A stretch of DNA of 62,000 nt from Zygnema cylindricum. Its lineage: Eukaryota > Streptophyta > Zygnematophyceae > Zygnematales > Zygnemataceae. Shown here piece after piece: positions 47,780 through 58,416 of the stretch. The stretch spans positions 1 to 62,000 of the forward strand of contig JBBHKE010000584.1 of NCBI GenBank assembly GCA_037447655.1, in the 5' to 3' direction. The position numbers and the translations under genes are program-made. Numbering within the stretch: the stretch's first letter is position 1; each line of letters begins with the position of its first letter. The notes beneath the pieces were generated by a model. That model was not told the DNA's origin and made no database searches. It was given only the letters and a program-made list of their open reading frames with translations.

Positions 47780-50700
47780 CCCTCTCTCCTTCCTTTCCCT
47801 CATACCCTCCCTCACAATTATCCCTCCTTCCCTCTACTCCCTCCCTCCCAATTTGCAAGTTTTCCTGGAATTTATACTGCACTACAATCTCAGCCACATT
47901 TGTTATAACAGAAATTAGAAGTCATCTACAATCAACACTGGTTTGATTAGCATACGGACTGCCAAAAATATGTGAGGAAAGTTGGGTTTCTATCTCTGGT
48001 AGTTGTGGACAGTGACCTGTTTCTGGGACAAAAAACCTTAGTTGCGATCTATTTAAGTGGGGGAATTGACTAAGGTCACCTGGAGGGTGCTTGGGAGGAG
48101 GTTTACAGCCTTCAGAATTTGGAGTGCTGCCTCATAGTGCTATTTCCCTACATTTCGTAAGTGTCATCTGCCCTCTGTTTTCTGTTTTGTCAGTCCTTGG
48201 ATGTGTCATTAAATATGTGTGAGCTGTTTATTCAGCCTCTTGTAGCTTGTTGTGAGAGCACAACACAAAAAAAACTCACCAAAAATAACGAGGTATTTTC
48301 ACGTCCCTTAATAATGATTGACAGATATCCTCCTTGGTTGGGAAGCAGGTATATGGTGGCAGAGGGATTTTCCTTGTCAGGCATTATTGCTATTCTGTTT
48401 TGTGGTATTGTAAGTGCTAAATTTTCATGCCTTCAACTGGAAGGGAAGTGAGAGAGAGAGATAAGATATATGAAGTGAACATATATCATGTTTAGTAGCA
48501 GCCAAGAGTGGCAGTCATGTCCCTACATAATGTCAGTTAATGAGCCAAGCATGTATGTATTATTAGAAAATGGATTTCTTGCGTTTTAACTTTCAGTGCA
48601 CGCACGACATATCCTTGTCGAGTCTCGGTACGAACAATAGTTTTCAGACTTTAACTTCAAATGTCAGTTGATCCAAGTAGGAAACAACTAGCTGTAAGTC
48701 AAATGGTTTGCATAGGCTTCTATGTTAGTGATGTCTATCGTCTTCAACAAAACATTGAATATATGTTACAAGAGTATTTAAGGAAAAAAAAAAAAAAAAT
48801 AGTACCAGTTTTAACTTTCAAACTTTTAGTTTTCCTGCTGTAGAAGCTGCGGCTGAATTGCATTGTAGATGGTCAAATTGGCAGTGAAGAGTTTCTCCAA
48901 CAGCACCATGATCAGATTTACTGTTCAACATGGAGCTCCTCTTATGGCTCTTGGAGATCATGGCTGGGCAGCTGATGAAGCATTACACATTTCCCAATCT
49001 TTCCGACACAGCTCAGACACTCTGCGCAGGATTTTTCCAACTGATCTCCTCTTTGGCTGAAACTTTCACGTGAGTTCTTTAGCCTGTCAGGGTTCAGAGG
49101 GTTTCAGGTGGGATGGATTGAAAAGAGGAGAAAGAAAGCAACTTTACGGAAAAAAAAGACAGATCCAAGGGTTTGCGCGTTGTTTTTTTATGTGCCAACT
49201 GTATCGTCTTTTCTCGAGGTTTTTAATTAATATCCTCGGCTGTATATGTAACTTACTCTAACAATAGAATGTGGTGATTCTCGTTGAAATTCACGCTAAT
49301 GGACAATATCTCTTCCTTATTTTCATTGGTTCTGCAGTTTCATCTACATGGGAGTGGACATTGCGCTGGGTGAAAGCCAGAGCTGGTCTCACATCAGTTT
49401 TATTTTATTCTCTATCGTATCCTTCACCCACCTTGCATCTTCCACTTTTACATTTTCATTTTTGATAAGGCATCTTGATTGGGCTATTCAAACCTATCTC
49501 ATTTGGGCTTTTACATCAAAATTCATATAATTTTAAGTGTTCTGGCGTTCTTGTCAAACCTGGTGTGGAACCTGTCGTATGGTTCTGTCGGCCACTGGCA
49601 TACTTTTTGACTCCTTCCTCATTTTAAAAGCAAAAGTTGGTCCTTAACTTTTTGTGTTCTCGAAGCTTTTCATTTGTATTGCTCGGTACGTCTTCTAACA
49701 CGAAAGACCTCAAAGCTTGCATTCTTTCTTTACTGGTGAATTTGATTAGGTTGCTGTAATAGCGTTGTTTGAACATGCCAAATTAGCCTAGCTTTCGTTG
49801 TTATGTTTTGACAAGGAAAAGTGTTTGAACAATATTATATAGTGCAATGCGTCCGACAGTAGCAGGCACACAGAGAGAGAGAGAGGGAGAGCGAGTGATT
49901 TGTACTTTCTTTGGGCCATCTAAAGAAGGTGGTTTTTGTGTGGGCCTTCCTTCATTCCTGGCAGGGCTGCAAATGTTTTTCCCCTTGCCTATGTTGTGAA
50001 CCTAATGCGACCTCGTGGAAAGCGGATACCAGGCAGTCACCAAAAAGCACTCTGGTTCAGTGGTAATGAAGAATTTTTTTGTCTCGTTTCTTTGTTTCTT
50101 TTTTCCGTTCTTCCAATTGCTAGAGCAATTGTGATTTACTTAAGAGCTACAGAAGAACCTCGGGAGGATTTGAGATTTTCCAAAGTACTCTACATTTGCA
50201 GATAGAGTTCTCACTTTTGTTGGTTGCGATTCATTTACTTATAGCCCTGAAATCATTGGATGAATGAAGCTGGCAAAAAATTCAGATGCTTAGCACTGAA
50301 GCAGTAAAACTGAGCAGTAATTCTGAAAAGTTGCGAAGGGCATGTTATCGTGCAGGATTGCGAGGGGCCATGGCCTTTGCTCTGGCTCTTCAATCAGTTC
50401 ATGACTTGCAAAGTGGGCATGGGGAGGCGATCTTCACAGCTACTACTGCGATTGTTATGCTCACGGTACTTTTTTTGCTGAGCCTTATAGGTTTGAAGTG
50501 GCAAGAAGGTCGTTTATATACAGACAGTTAGTCTATGTCTTCTCTCCTGTCTTAATGTCTCGTATCCCATGGTATCTGATCACGGCTTCTTGTGAAGTCT
50601 GCCAGCAAATATTGTCCTGCTTGCATTTTTGTTTCTGGAATCCTACTCGGATGATTGTAACGATCATCTTGGTTGATCTGCCATCTAAGGATTTTTGTCC

Positions 50701-53700
50701 TGAGTCACAATTTGTTAGAAACTTAAAACTGTAGCCATGCGAGTAGCCGAGGCATCTTATAGCTGCTTAAAATTTGACTTCCCAATCATCGGAAGGTAAT
50801 AAAGTCATGGTGAAACTGTTGCCTCGAATAGGGAAAATTGACATTCAGATAATTGCAGATATACAAATGTCCCAGGGTAGTATTTGATCCTGTTCCTTCT
50901 TTTATTGCTGTTTTCCAAAGCATTGAGTGTGCTTTTTGATGCTCAGACAAAAGAGTTGGTCTATCTTATAGGATTTCACGTACTCGATTACTGCTGTTAC
51001 AGGCCGATAATCACAGTAATCATACAGAAAAATGTACAATTCGTACAATTTGTTGTATGTAACTGTGTATTGTGTAATTACCTTATTATAGCCAAGAAGT
51101 TTCCTGAGGAAACTGAAAGGGGATGGGCACAGGTTTTTGTGATCGGAGGGTCAACTGCGACTATGTTAGAAGAGCTTGATCTTGTTGGTGATCAACTAGA
51201 CAGGAGTGCTAGTGAGGTGAGTAACATATGCTCGCCGACAAAGGTCAATTGTTTCTGACACTAAAAATATGTATATTGTTTCAAAAATCTTTACATAACA
51301 CAGGAGTGCTCACAAGGGTCCACGAATCGGTTTTTTTTGCTCTTTAACGAATCTTCACCCTACGTTCGAGTTGACAGACATTGTTGTATTGTACTTAGTT
51401 GTTTGTTTCCTGCCAGTTTCGACATCATTTAGGCACTCAGTCTTCTACACTGTCAACCATGGCTCTACATCAGAGACACCCATGTTGTTTTATCCATATC
51501 AGTTAGCCACATCAATAACTTGTCAAGGTTCACTATTCAATTGAGATAGATTTGTACTACACTGTTTGCCGCTTTGAGGTTTAGTATTGACAGGTTGAGG
51601 TTCATTTTGAAGGTCACCTTGAAGACGCCTCATAAAAATCCTGTCTGTGTAAAGAGTAGCTGCTCAATCGAGTTAGAGATGCTAGTTTTCAGAAGGTCTA
51701 AGCCAAGGGACTGAAGAATGAAGGGACTATCTGTTTTTTGGAGTTGATCTCGTATACTAACTCAATTTAGTGTGCACTGATATGAGAACTTGCAGTGCAC
51801 CGTGAATTGTTATTAGCGTTGATGACAGTAATTCAGTGCCATTTTTTTCTGGCCTTTGACCATAGGGTCAATAATATCAATTGTTTGTTTCTTAAGCTAA
51901 TTTAATAAGCGGTTGAATCGTCAACGTCGGTCAGACTAAAATTACAATTTTTAACACTAAATTAATCCCTATATATTTCTTAACATCAATACCGATTCAC
52001 AGTCTACTAAATTTTTGACATCATGCAATCTGGACGCACACTAGCAAAAGGGTTCTGGCTCTCCTAAGTTTTTTACAAAACCTGTATTAATATTGCCTTT
52101 GCCTCAGTGATATCTGACATTTTGTTGAGAACTTCTTTTATAAACAACGGATGGTTGTGCATACCGCCGTTAGTCTCGCAGACTCCTCTTGTTTGCTTTT
52201 TTGCTTGGATATGACCCGCTGTTTCTTTTTTTTTCTCCGTTGTCGTTTGGACAATTTCCTTCAACTGTGTCCGTGCTCCTTCTGGCGTTTGTTCCGTGTT
52301 TAAGCTCATTGCCTCCTTTTTCGATGGCAGAGTGAGGAAGGGTCCGAGGAAGAGCTTCTTCACCTCGCATCCCTTTTGAAGGAAGAGGATGGCCTCGATT
52401 CCATTTCACCTCACGAAATGCTCCAAAGACGGCTTCGTATGATTTCTGAACAGTAAGCTTCATATGCTTAGTCATCTTACTTTTTCTGGGTCCTTTAAAA
52501 TTTGTTTTTCTCCTACGTCTATCGTTATTAGCATTTTTGTTATTTTCGCCACTTTAATCAACTTTTCTCCGTGCAAACTTATAGGATTGTTAATCCGACT
52601 TGCAATGGAAAGGTAAGATTCTTACTCTCTGATTGGCGTCTGAAAACGGAAATCAGACGTGTTCACGGAGAAAAGTTAAGTGGCAAAATAAACATCAACA
52701 CTAATAACGATACGACTGAACCTCAAGGGAGGAGGTCGAGAATAGTCTAACGAGGTCGGTTGTCGTTTTGCTGTTTTGGATAGTAGAAATCAGACATATA
52801 CTAGAGGGAGGAGACAGAAGAAGAGCCCATTGAAAGTCTTCGTTGTATTGTTCTAGCAAACTGTTAACATGACAACTTTTCCATTTCATGTTCCACAGGA
52901 CACCTTCGTTCTCCACACTAGATACAAAATATATTCGACCATTCTTCACAGCTCAAAGCGAGGATGGAGATCACAGAAGCCTGGCAGGTGACAGTGGTAA
53001 GTGTCTCGCCACAGTGTACGAGCGATGTTTTTTTTTGCTCTGGAATGTTTTTTTTCACTTGTTTTTGTTTCACGTTCGTAACTTTTTCCTGCCTCCTTTG
53101 ACGGGCTTGCGGGATTTACGGCCCCGTTTTTTAGGGAGCGTAGTTATGTCAGGGGTTGGTTTGATAGTTTTCATTTGGTTACGATAGTTGTCTGGTTTTG
53201 TGTTACTATGTCTTTTCTGACTATTTCTTTTCTGCGTCCTTACTTCGTATCTTGTTCATCCTTTTTATCTGCGGTGTTTTTCTTTTCTGCTTGGTCTTGT
53301 GTCCCATTTTTCACCTCCATTCTACCCTTCCTTTTGTTGTCTCCATGTACTCAGACGGTTAGTTTTTAGCAAAGCTTATTATCTTATTTGCTATAGTTGA
53401 CGAAAGATCCTAAATATTAGACAGATAACTCTTAACAGTACTCTGTAACCCTGTGTTTCAGGTGAAGATGATCTCGACATACCATATGGAAACTCCTCTA
53501 GTTACAGATCAAGTGCATCGCAACGTACTAAAGCTACAGACATTCCCCCGAAAACGAACGAGAGGCGGCAGATTGTGAACCCGAAAACAACGCAAAGCAC
53601 TCATAGTGGAGTGAAAGGCACACAGCAGTCCGACTCTCTCAATAGAAGCAGCTCGGCTGAGACTTGGCGGCAACCGCCTCTTCAAATCAGTAGTAACAAC

Positions 53701-53799
53701 AGTAATTTGGGAGAAAACAGGTCACTCTCAGCACATTCAACTTCACCGAAGCCTGTCGAAGAGAAGTCCGGAATCACAAACACTAAAAGTATGCGGTGA
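39609..53799 (+). CDS. NHX6: NHX5/6-type endosomal Na+(K+)/H+ antiporter, 22 exons
   Basis: Predicted cation/proton exchanger of Golgi, TGN and endosomal membranes that regulates lumenal pH and K+/Na+. Exons: 39609-39858, 40553-40604, 40922-40981, 41444-41468, 42028-42113, 42415-42526, 43770-43832, 46280-46299, 46652-46749, 47019-47047, 47515-47546, 48109-48156, 48349-48409, 48972-49069, 49338-49416, 49666-49685, 49965-50062, 50356-50465, 51133-51216, 52331-52452, 52899-52996, 53462-53799. They sum to 1,983 nt, 660 residues plus stop, with no frame break. Landmarks: amiloride-site motif [12 protein letters not shown] (about 110-121), ATDPVTVLA with D186, FGESVLNDA with N214-D215, and [13 protein letters not shown] (411-423). 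The start is the ATG before a Ser/Pro-rich head. Three introns are U12-like. Residues after about 475 form a long acidic then Ser/Thr-rich tail, about 100 residues longer than I recall for the family. The choice between NHX5 and NHX6 is arbitrary. Confidence 0.93.
39878..40102. mobile_element. MITE, TACACCGTG family, in NHX intron 1
   Basis: Ends TACAACGTGGATCGTTATTA and CTAGTAGCGATTGATGGTGT; diverged but recognisable, 225 bp, lying 20 bp downstream of the exon 1 donor. Confidence 0.65.
40982..41443 (+). other. U12-type AT-AC intron (NHX intron 3)
   Basis: Starts ATATCCTTTT immediately after ...CCCATTATATT and ends ...TTTCAC before CGAGTCTGGC. A perfect U12 branch-point motif TTCCTTGAC lies at 41424-41432, branch A 12 nt from the end. 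Only this splice gives the conserved LLPPIIFESGFSLQ; no GT-AG choice does. It contains a MITE-like inverted repeat. Confidence 0.92.
41152..41324. mobile_element. 173-bp MITE with perfect 26-bp inverted ends, inside the AT-AC intron
   Basis: 41152-41177 and 41299-41324 are exact inverse complements (TATTCACACTGGCGGCAAGT... and reverse). Different termini from the other families here. The interior has a second small palindrome around ACCCGATTTTTACCAAATATCGGGT. Confidence 0.85.
42343..42440 (+). repeat. partial tandem duplicate of the NHX exon 6 start
   Basis: CAGATACTTGGGAGGTCTATGTTT (near 42350) resembles the true acceptor and exon start CAGATGGCTTGGAGGTTGTTTA (42412). The upstream copy would also read YLGG after the same exon 5 but has no sensible continuation. 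Confidence 0.5.
42565..42788. mobile_element. MITE, TACACCGTG family, in NHX intron 6
   Basis: Ends TACACTGTGAGTCGCTATTA and TAATAGCGATTCACGGTGTA, 224 bp, shortly after the exon 6 donor. Confidence 0.8.
45459..45985 (-). pseudogene. antisense coding-like fragment in NHX intron 7
   Basis: Two adjacent minus-strand open stretches (45985-45722 and about 45721-45459) have non-repetitive composition, for example [20 protein letters not shown] and [21 protein letters not shown] donor-like CCCAG|GTACTG lies at their junction. No family is recognised. Related short sequences near 45,206 and 46,038 (ATTGAAATATC after ACACTAAT/ACACCAAT) could be terminal repeats of an inserted element. It is likely a transposon or captured gene fragment. 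Confidence 0.3.
47048..47514 (+). other. U12-type AT-AC intron (NHX intron 10)
   Basis: Starts ATATCCTTTC after ...TGTGCCTTA and ends GATGTCTAC before CTTTTCAAATATGC. The branch motif ACCTTGAC (47498-47505) puts the branch A about 10 nt from the end. The join gives the conserved ...CALLFKYAAL; the frame is otherwise closed. A 217-bp MITE lies within. Confidence 0.9.
47165..47381. mobile_element. MITE, TACACCGTG family, inside the second AT-AC intron
   Basis: Ends TACCTGTGAATTGCTATTAG and CTAATAGCGATACATGGTGTA, 217 bp, moderately diverged. Confidence 0.7.
47581..47777. repeat. (CT)n / poly-C microsatellite in NHX intron 11
   Basis: About 195 bp of CT, CCCT and C runs only 35 bp after the 32-nt exon 11. 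All long ORFs here are artefacts. Confidence 0.97.
49417..49665 (+). other. probable U12-type GT-AG intron (NHX intron 15)
   Basis: Donor GTATCCTTC matches the U12 consensus; branch motif TCCTTAAC (49641-49648) lies 18 nt before the acceptor CGAAG. It leads into a 20-nt micro-exon encoding LFICIAR, needed to restore the conserved FSI-LFIxxARAANVF stretch. Confidence 0.82.
51796..52006. mobile_element. MITE, TACACCGTG family, in NHX intron 19
   Basis: Ends TGCACCGTGAATTGTTATTA and CAATACCGATTCACAGTCTA, 211 bp, decayed. Confidence 0.6.
52514..52715. mobile_element. decayed MITE in NHX intron 20
   Basis: TACGTCTATCGTTATTAGCA and CACTAATAACGATACGAC form imperfect inverted ends of the same family. 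Confidence 0.5.
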
Positions 53800-55982
53800 A
53801 TTGTTTACAACTAACCTCGAATAGCTTACTCAGTCTTAGCCGAATATAAGGGATGTCCATTTTCGGTGCTGTGATTGAGGAAATGTAGTATTGTATAATT
53901 GTTAGACGCTGTTCATTGACAGGTTTCGTAAGTGTATGATGTTTATTATCATTGTTGTCAAGGTGCTTTTTAGATAGGAATTTCCTGGTTAGGGCAATAG
54001 TAGGTTACTCGGGCATTGATTTTGCGGTACAAATCGACACTGTTGAGAACTTTTATTGATGCATGGTGTAAATCCTCACTATATATAGGAACCTGTCAGG
54101 TGACAGTATTCCAAAGAAAGATCCAGGGGTAGTGTTAAAGCTCGTCAATTATTCCCCAGGGCATTTTTTGGTGCTTATGATGCTTACATGAGGGACTTAT
54201 CCTCTTTAGAAGAGTACATGGAATTCCGGCTTAGTACATAAGGGAAGTGAAAGGCCTAAGGATGAATCTCAAACGACTGAAAGTGAGGGAAACGGGAAAA
54301 AAAGAGGATAAATATGGGCATATTGGAAGAAGTAGCAAAAGACAAATGTACACATACTACTGAAATCCCACAGATTCATGCAAGAGGGAAAAACTTCCTT
54401 TTGTGAAAAGGACGACTTAGGTATCTCATAGTCAAATCACGGGGCTGTGGCTGTTGGTGTATATTAAACAATCTCTGAACGGATTGTCAAGTTCATGTGG
54501 AGGACTAATAACATTTTGTAAAACGAGTCACTATTATAGAGGTACTATCACCCTCGAGGGATACACAATGTGAAAACTGAGAAGAAGGGTGATTGTTTCA
54601 AAAGTCGTCCAGTGCCACTGTACAGTACCTCCAAGAGTCAGCAGACATCCTTATTGATGCATCAAGAAATGGAAAGACTCCTAAAATTTGGGTATTGAGG
54701 TATTTGAGCATAATGAAGGTGACAACAGGTATTTCTGGGAAATGAACTTTGAAGATTTGAGAAACTCTTTGAAAATTGGTCTATTGTGTTCACACTGCAC
54801 AGACATCAAGATCTCACAGAAGGTAATTGGAGGTTGTGATTGAGGAAGTTTTTGTTAATCTAAGAACAATGAAGGTGACTGCTTAGTTGATAAGAGGAAA
54901 CCGGGGGAGTTTCCGTCAACTTACGGTCACAAAGCTTTCGGCTTACGATCGTGAAACTCTCTTAGTCATGCTATGGTGCCCATTGCTATTATCGCTACAC
55001 ATTGTCCTATTGTCGCTCTAAAGGTAACAGGTTTACCTTCCCAATTTGATGTCACAAATTGGAAAAACTTGTAATGAGAAAAAGTATTTTGACTTCACCA
55101 AAAGCTTTCACAGTAATGGTGATGATAAAATCATGCTAATGCAAATCCCACTTGAAATCTTCGCAGACTTTTTATAATTCCTGTGAATTTAGGGCAGAGA
55201 AAGATATGAACCGGCAAGGATGTGAATAGAATCTCTGAAGCTATTAGACGGGAAAAAAAAAGGAAAGAGAAAAAGAAAAGAATTCCACGAGACGTCAAAA
55301 CAGAGAAAAAAGGTTAAGTATAGTTCAGGTTGAAAAGTTTGAATAACACTCACTTCAACCAAATTGACAGCTTTCCAAAGAAGGAAAAAGAAAAAAGCTT
55401 AAATAAAAACCTAACAACTTCTGAAGTTCTTCCACAGACAAGCAAAGGCGTTATTAAACCGATTTGAGTATTTCTGCTGTTTACACAAAAACAGTGAAAT
55501 TATGTCTTGGTGTTGTGTTGTTTCAATGTTTATATGTTGAATACATAAGAAAAGTAGTGTTGCAACCAAATAAAACTGCGTAACTTGCCATAAGAGACCT
55601 AATTCCTAAACCAAACACCAAAAATCGTACGACTATTTACATGGCAACCACTACAAACGCTTACAGAAGCTTCCTCAAGCCCAGTAATAATTATACTTTT
55701 ACAACCAACTTTCCTGAAACCACAGACCTACCTTCGTTTCCAAACTAATTACTGTTCACACAACTAAGGTTTTCATTCTATGATTACAACACAAAACGCC
55801 TCCCTATATTTACCCTTCCAAATGCTCCCATTAATAGAAAAAAAAAAAAAAATCACTAATTATGCGCTTGAGAAAAGCTCACAAATTGAAAGTTTTCACG
55901 ACAAATCCAAATCCTCCAGTAATATCCACTAACTGAAACGCTTGCGAAAAGTTTACAAGTTTGTAGCTTTGATCTTCCCTAC
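53800..55982. other. downstream of NHX, no gene recognised
   Basis: Includes the NHX 3' UTR. Middle part (54,100-55,300) has moderate GC but no open conserved frame; the rest is AT-rich. Confidence 0.5.
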
Positions 55983-57128
55983 CTATGATTCTCCTAAAGA
56001 GAGTTTCCTATAGAAAATTTGCCTCTTAGCCGCCTTCAACTTCTCCAACTCAACCTCTAATCGGAGCTTTTCAAGAGTATCAGCCCTTGCCTGAGCCTCA
56101 ATCTCTCTTAACTTTACCGCATTTTTTCTTGCTTCCCTCCTCTCTAACCGCTTCAAGTCCTCCTTTTGAATCTCAAACTCGATTCTCACTCGTTCGATCG
56201 TGGCTTTGTCTTTTTGTGCGTTAATAAAACCTTCCATCGTCTTCCCTTGTCTAATAATATAGTCGTCCAAAACCTCTTGCATACTATTTAAAGCTTCCGA
56301 AAGATCCTTCGAACTTATACATTTACTTCCATTTATTTCTTCATATCTTCTCTTTTTTGAAGCTTCATTTGTTTCCGGTAATGTATCCCCTTTTTCTTCC
56401 ATAGATGTTGTCCCATTAGGCTTCGTCTTTCCTCTTACTCCGTTAAGAGACATAGAACTTGTCAGCAAATCCTCTATTTTAACATCATCAGTATTAAAAG
56501 GGACACTCCCCAAACCTGTCCCATTTACATTTGATTCAAAAACAGATTTTTCTGACTGCCCTTGTCCTTCAGGCATTTCCTCTCCCTCTCCCTCTCCCTC
56601 TCCCTCTCCTCTCTTCTCCCCCTCCCCCTCCCTCCCCCCCCCCTTCCCCCTCTCCCGCTCCCTCTCCTTCTCCCTCTCCCTCTCCCTCTCCTCCTCCCCC
56701 TCCCTCTCCCTCTCCTCCTCCCTCTCCCTCTCCTCCTCCCCCTCCCGCTCCCTCTCCCTCTCCTCCTCCCCCTCCCTCTCCCTCTCCTCCTCCCTCTCCC
56801 TCTCCTCCTCCCTCTCCCTCTCCTCCTCCCCCTCCCGCTCCCTCTCCCTCTCCTCCTCCCCCTCCCTCTCCCTCTCCTCCTCCCTCTCCCTCTCCTCCTC
56901 CCTCTCCCTCTCCTCCTCCCTCCCTCTCTCCTCCTCCCCCTCCCTCTCCCTCTCCCTCTCTTCTCCCTCTAGTACACTCTCTACGCCATCTCCAAGGAGC
57001 GTCCTCGGTTCCTCCAGTGGACTCATCTCTCTCTCTTCGGACGCCATTGCCTTCACAACTTCCTCTCCTCCTCCGATTTCTGCCAACATTGAGTCGATAT
57101 CTACCAAAACAAGGTGTTGCACGAACAA
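55983..57128 (-). CDS. ORF with long Glu/Arg repeat tract and C-terminal coiled coil, unknown function
   Basis: Open for 381 codons. The first in-frame ATG is at 57,089 (MLAEIGGGEEVV); an acceptor-like TTTTGGTAG at about 57,101 suggests the ORF could instead be an internal or last exon. Residues about 55-180 are an imperfect tract of [11 protein letters not shown] units coded by a CTCCCT-type repeat. A non-repetitive region follows (KIEDLLTSSMSLNG, then KKRRYEEI, a possible nuclear signal). The end is a long charged helix (about 300-375, LRLEVELEKLKAAKRQ). Similar basic/acidic helices close SANT or trihelix-type proteins of plants and transposons, like the one at 60 kb, but no DNA-binding domain is visible here. 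Possibly the rear half of such a gene. Confidence 0.5.
   Translation of the reverse strand: MFVQHLVLVDIDSMLAEIGGGEEVVKAMASEEREMSPLEEPRTLLGDGVESVLEGEEREREREGEEERGREEEREREEEREREEEREREGEEEREREREGEEEREREEEREREEEREREGEEEREREREGEEEREREEEREREGEEEREREREKERERERGKGGGREGEGEKRGEGEGEGEGEEMPEGQGQSEKSVFESNVNGTGLGSVPFNTDDVKIEDLLTSSMSLNGVRGKTKPNGTTSMEEKGDTLPETNEASKKRRYEEINGSKCISSKDLSEALNSMQEVLDDYIIRQGKTMEGFINAQKDKATIERVRIEFEIQKEDLKRLERREARKNAVKLREIEAQARADTLEKLRLEVELEKLKAAKRQIFYRKLSLGES
56580..56962. repeat. CTCCCT/CTCCTC hexamer-type microsatellite within the ORF
   Basis: About 380 bp of CCCTCTCCCTCTCCTCCTCC units with higher-order 60-100-bp repetition. Indels mostly keep frame on the minus strand, where it encodes Glu/Arg/Gly. 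Proline/Ser ORFs on the plus strand are artefacts. Confidence 0.95.
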
Positions 57129-57396
57129 ATACCTTTTTATTTTGTCCTTTTTGTGTGATTAGGGTTAGGAATCGTATTCCCTATCGCCTATTTTTGACAA
57201 CATAGGGTTAAACATTTCAAGTTTAGAGTGAAGCTTAGAATTTCCGTGCGAGCGGAAAAGTTCTATGTTTCGCTTTTCGTATACTTGGAGATGCGATGCG
57301 TTGTTCACACTTGAAAAAGGGGAAAACGGTATGGTATGAAAACGGTACTTTTTTTTGTCTGCCGTGAACTGACACGTGACGATAGCCTACGTCAAC

Positions 57397-57948
57397 TACA
57401 CCGCGAATCGTTATTAGTGTCAAAGTTTAAATAGTGTTGAATAAAATTTACCGTAATTGATGCTAATTAAGAATTTGATTTTTTTTTTTAAAAAGGTGTA
57501 TTCTAATTTCGGCATTATGCTAATTTGGGAACAGCAAAAATGGAATACTAGCCGTACGATTATATACATTAATATATGTATCGGTACAAAAAAATAGAAA
57601 TCGTACGCCGTCGCGAATATAAAATATCCATACATGCCATACTAGTTTACGTGTCAGACTAATCCCGTTTTTTTTAGCGCACGTTCCTATGCGTGCGCGT
57701 CTGATTTAATTCATTTTTTGTAAATTTTCACTTGAAAAGGTACATTATGTACGCACTGACATCGCGCGTACACCACACTATTTATATATTATTGTACTTT
57801 ATTGTACTTTCATTCTTTACGCTATTTTGTACGGTACCTTAATTAACGTCAAGGAAAAATTAAAATCATGTATCCTATTTGAGGAAAAAAATCAAAATTT
57901 TAAGAACCCAAATTAGTGACTTTGACACTAATAACGATTCGCGGTGTA
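57397..57948. mobile_element. MITE, TACACCGC family (~552 bp)
   Basis: Ends TACACCGCGAATCGTTATTA and TAATAACGATTCGCGGTGTA are perfect inverse complements; the match continues through AGTGTCAAAG. Confidence 0.9.
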
Positions 57949-58416
57949 GCGTGTCGTGATATGAGCCACTTGCCCGTACGAAAAAGGAAACGCTTTGCGG
58001 ACATGATATGTACGACGCCTTCCAAAACAAACTGTACTGCCACGCAAGCGTTTGTACAGACCGAAAATAACCCCGGAGGAACTTAGAACCTGCCCAAAAA
58101 AAAAACCACGGGCGCCCGAAAAAAAAACCGCAAAGAACCAAGCAGGACCAAGCGGACACTTCACACGATTTATCTCTTCCTTTAACTTTTGTTGGATTTA
58201 TTGTCGAAATCGCCAATATGTTTGAGTATCGGCAAACCAACAAAATTGTAATGAGTCATCGTACGAAATCGTGCGATGTTGTTTCGTGTCCGCATTTGTG
58301 GCGTCCGCGAACGAAATGTACAATTTCGGTTCGCGTCACTTTTGTTTTAGTGTGCAGGTGTATTTTTCCGTGTGCAGGTGTTTTCATACCGTGCGCACAC
58401 AGAGCACGCACGAAAC
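57949..58416. other. spacer between two MITEs, no gene recognised
   Basis: Moderate GC with a few short ORFs on both strands; none is convincing. Confidence 0.45.

Noticed and set aside
47582-47908. Long Ser/Leu and Glu/Arg ORFs around 47.6-47.9 kb
   Set aside because: They are translations of the CT microsatellite in an NHX intron.
48116-48156. Acceptor at ttcag (48,115) for NHX exon 12
   Set aside because: It gives the wrong phase after exon 11; the acceptor at 48,108 adds LQ and gives the conserved NLQNLECC in frame.
56531-57205. 224-codon Pro/Ser plus-strand ORF opposite the Glu/Arg gene
   Set aside because: Antisense reading of the CTCCCT repeat; the minus strand continues open through unique sequence on both sides, the plus strand does not.
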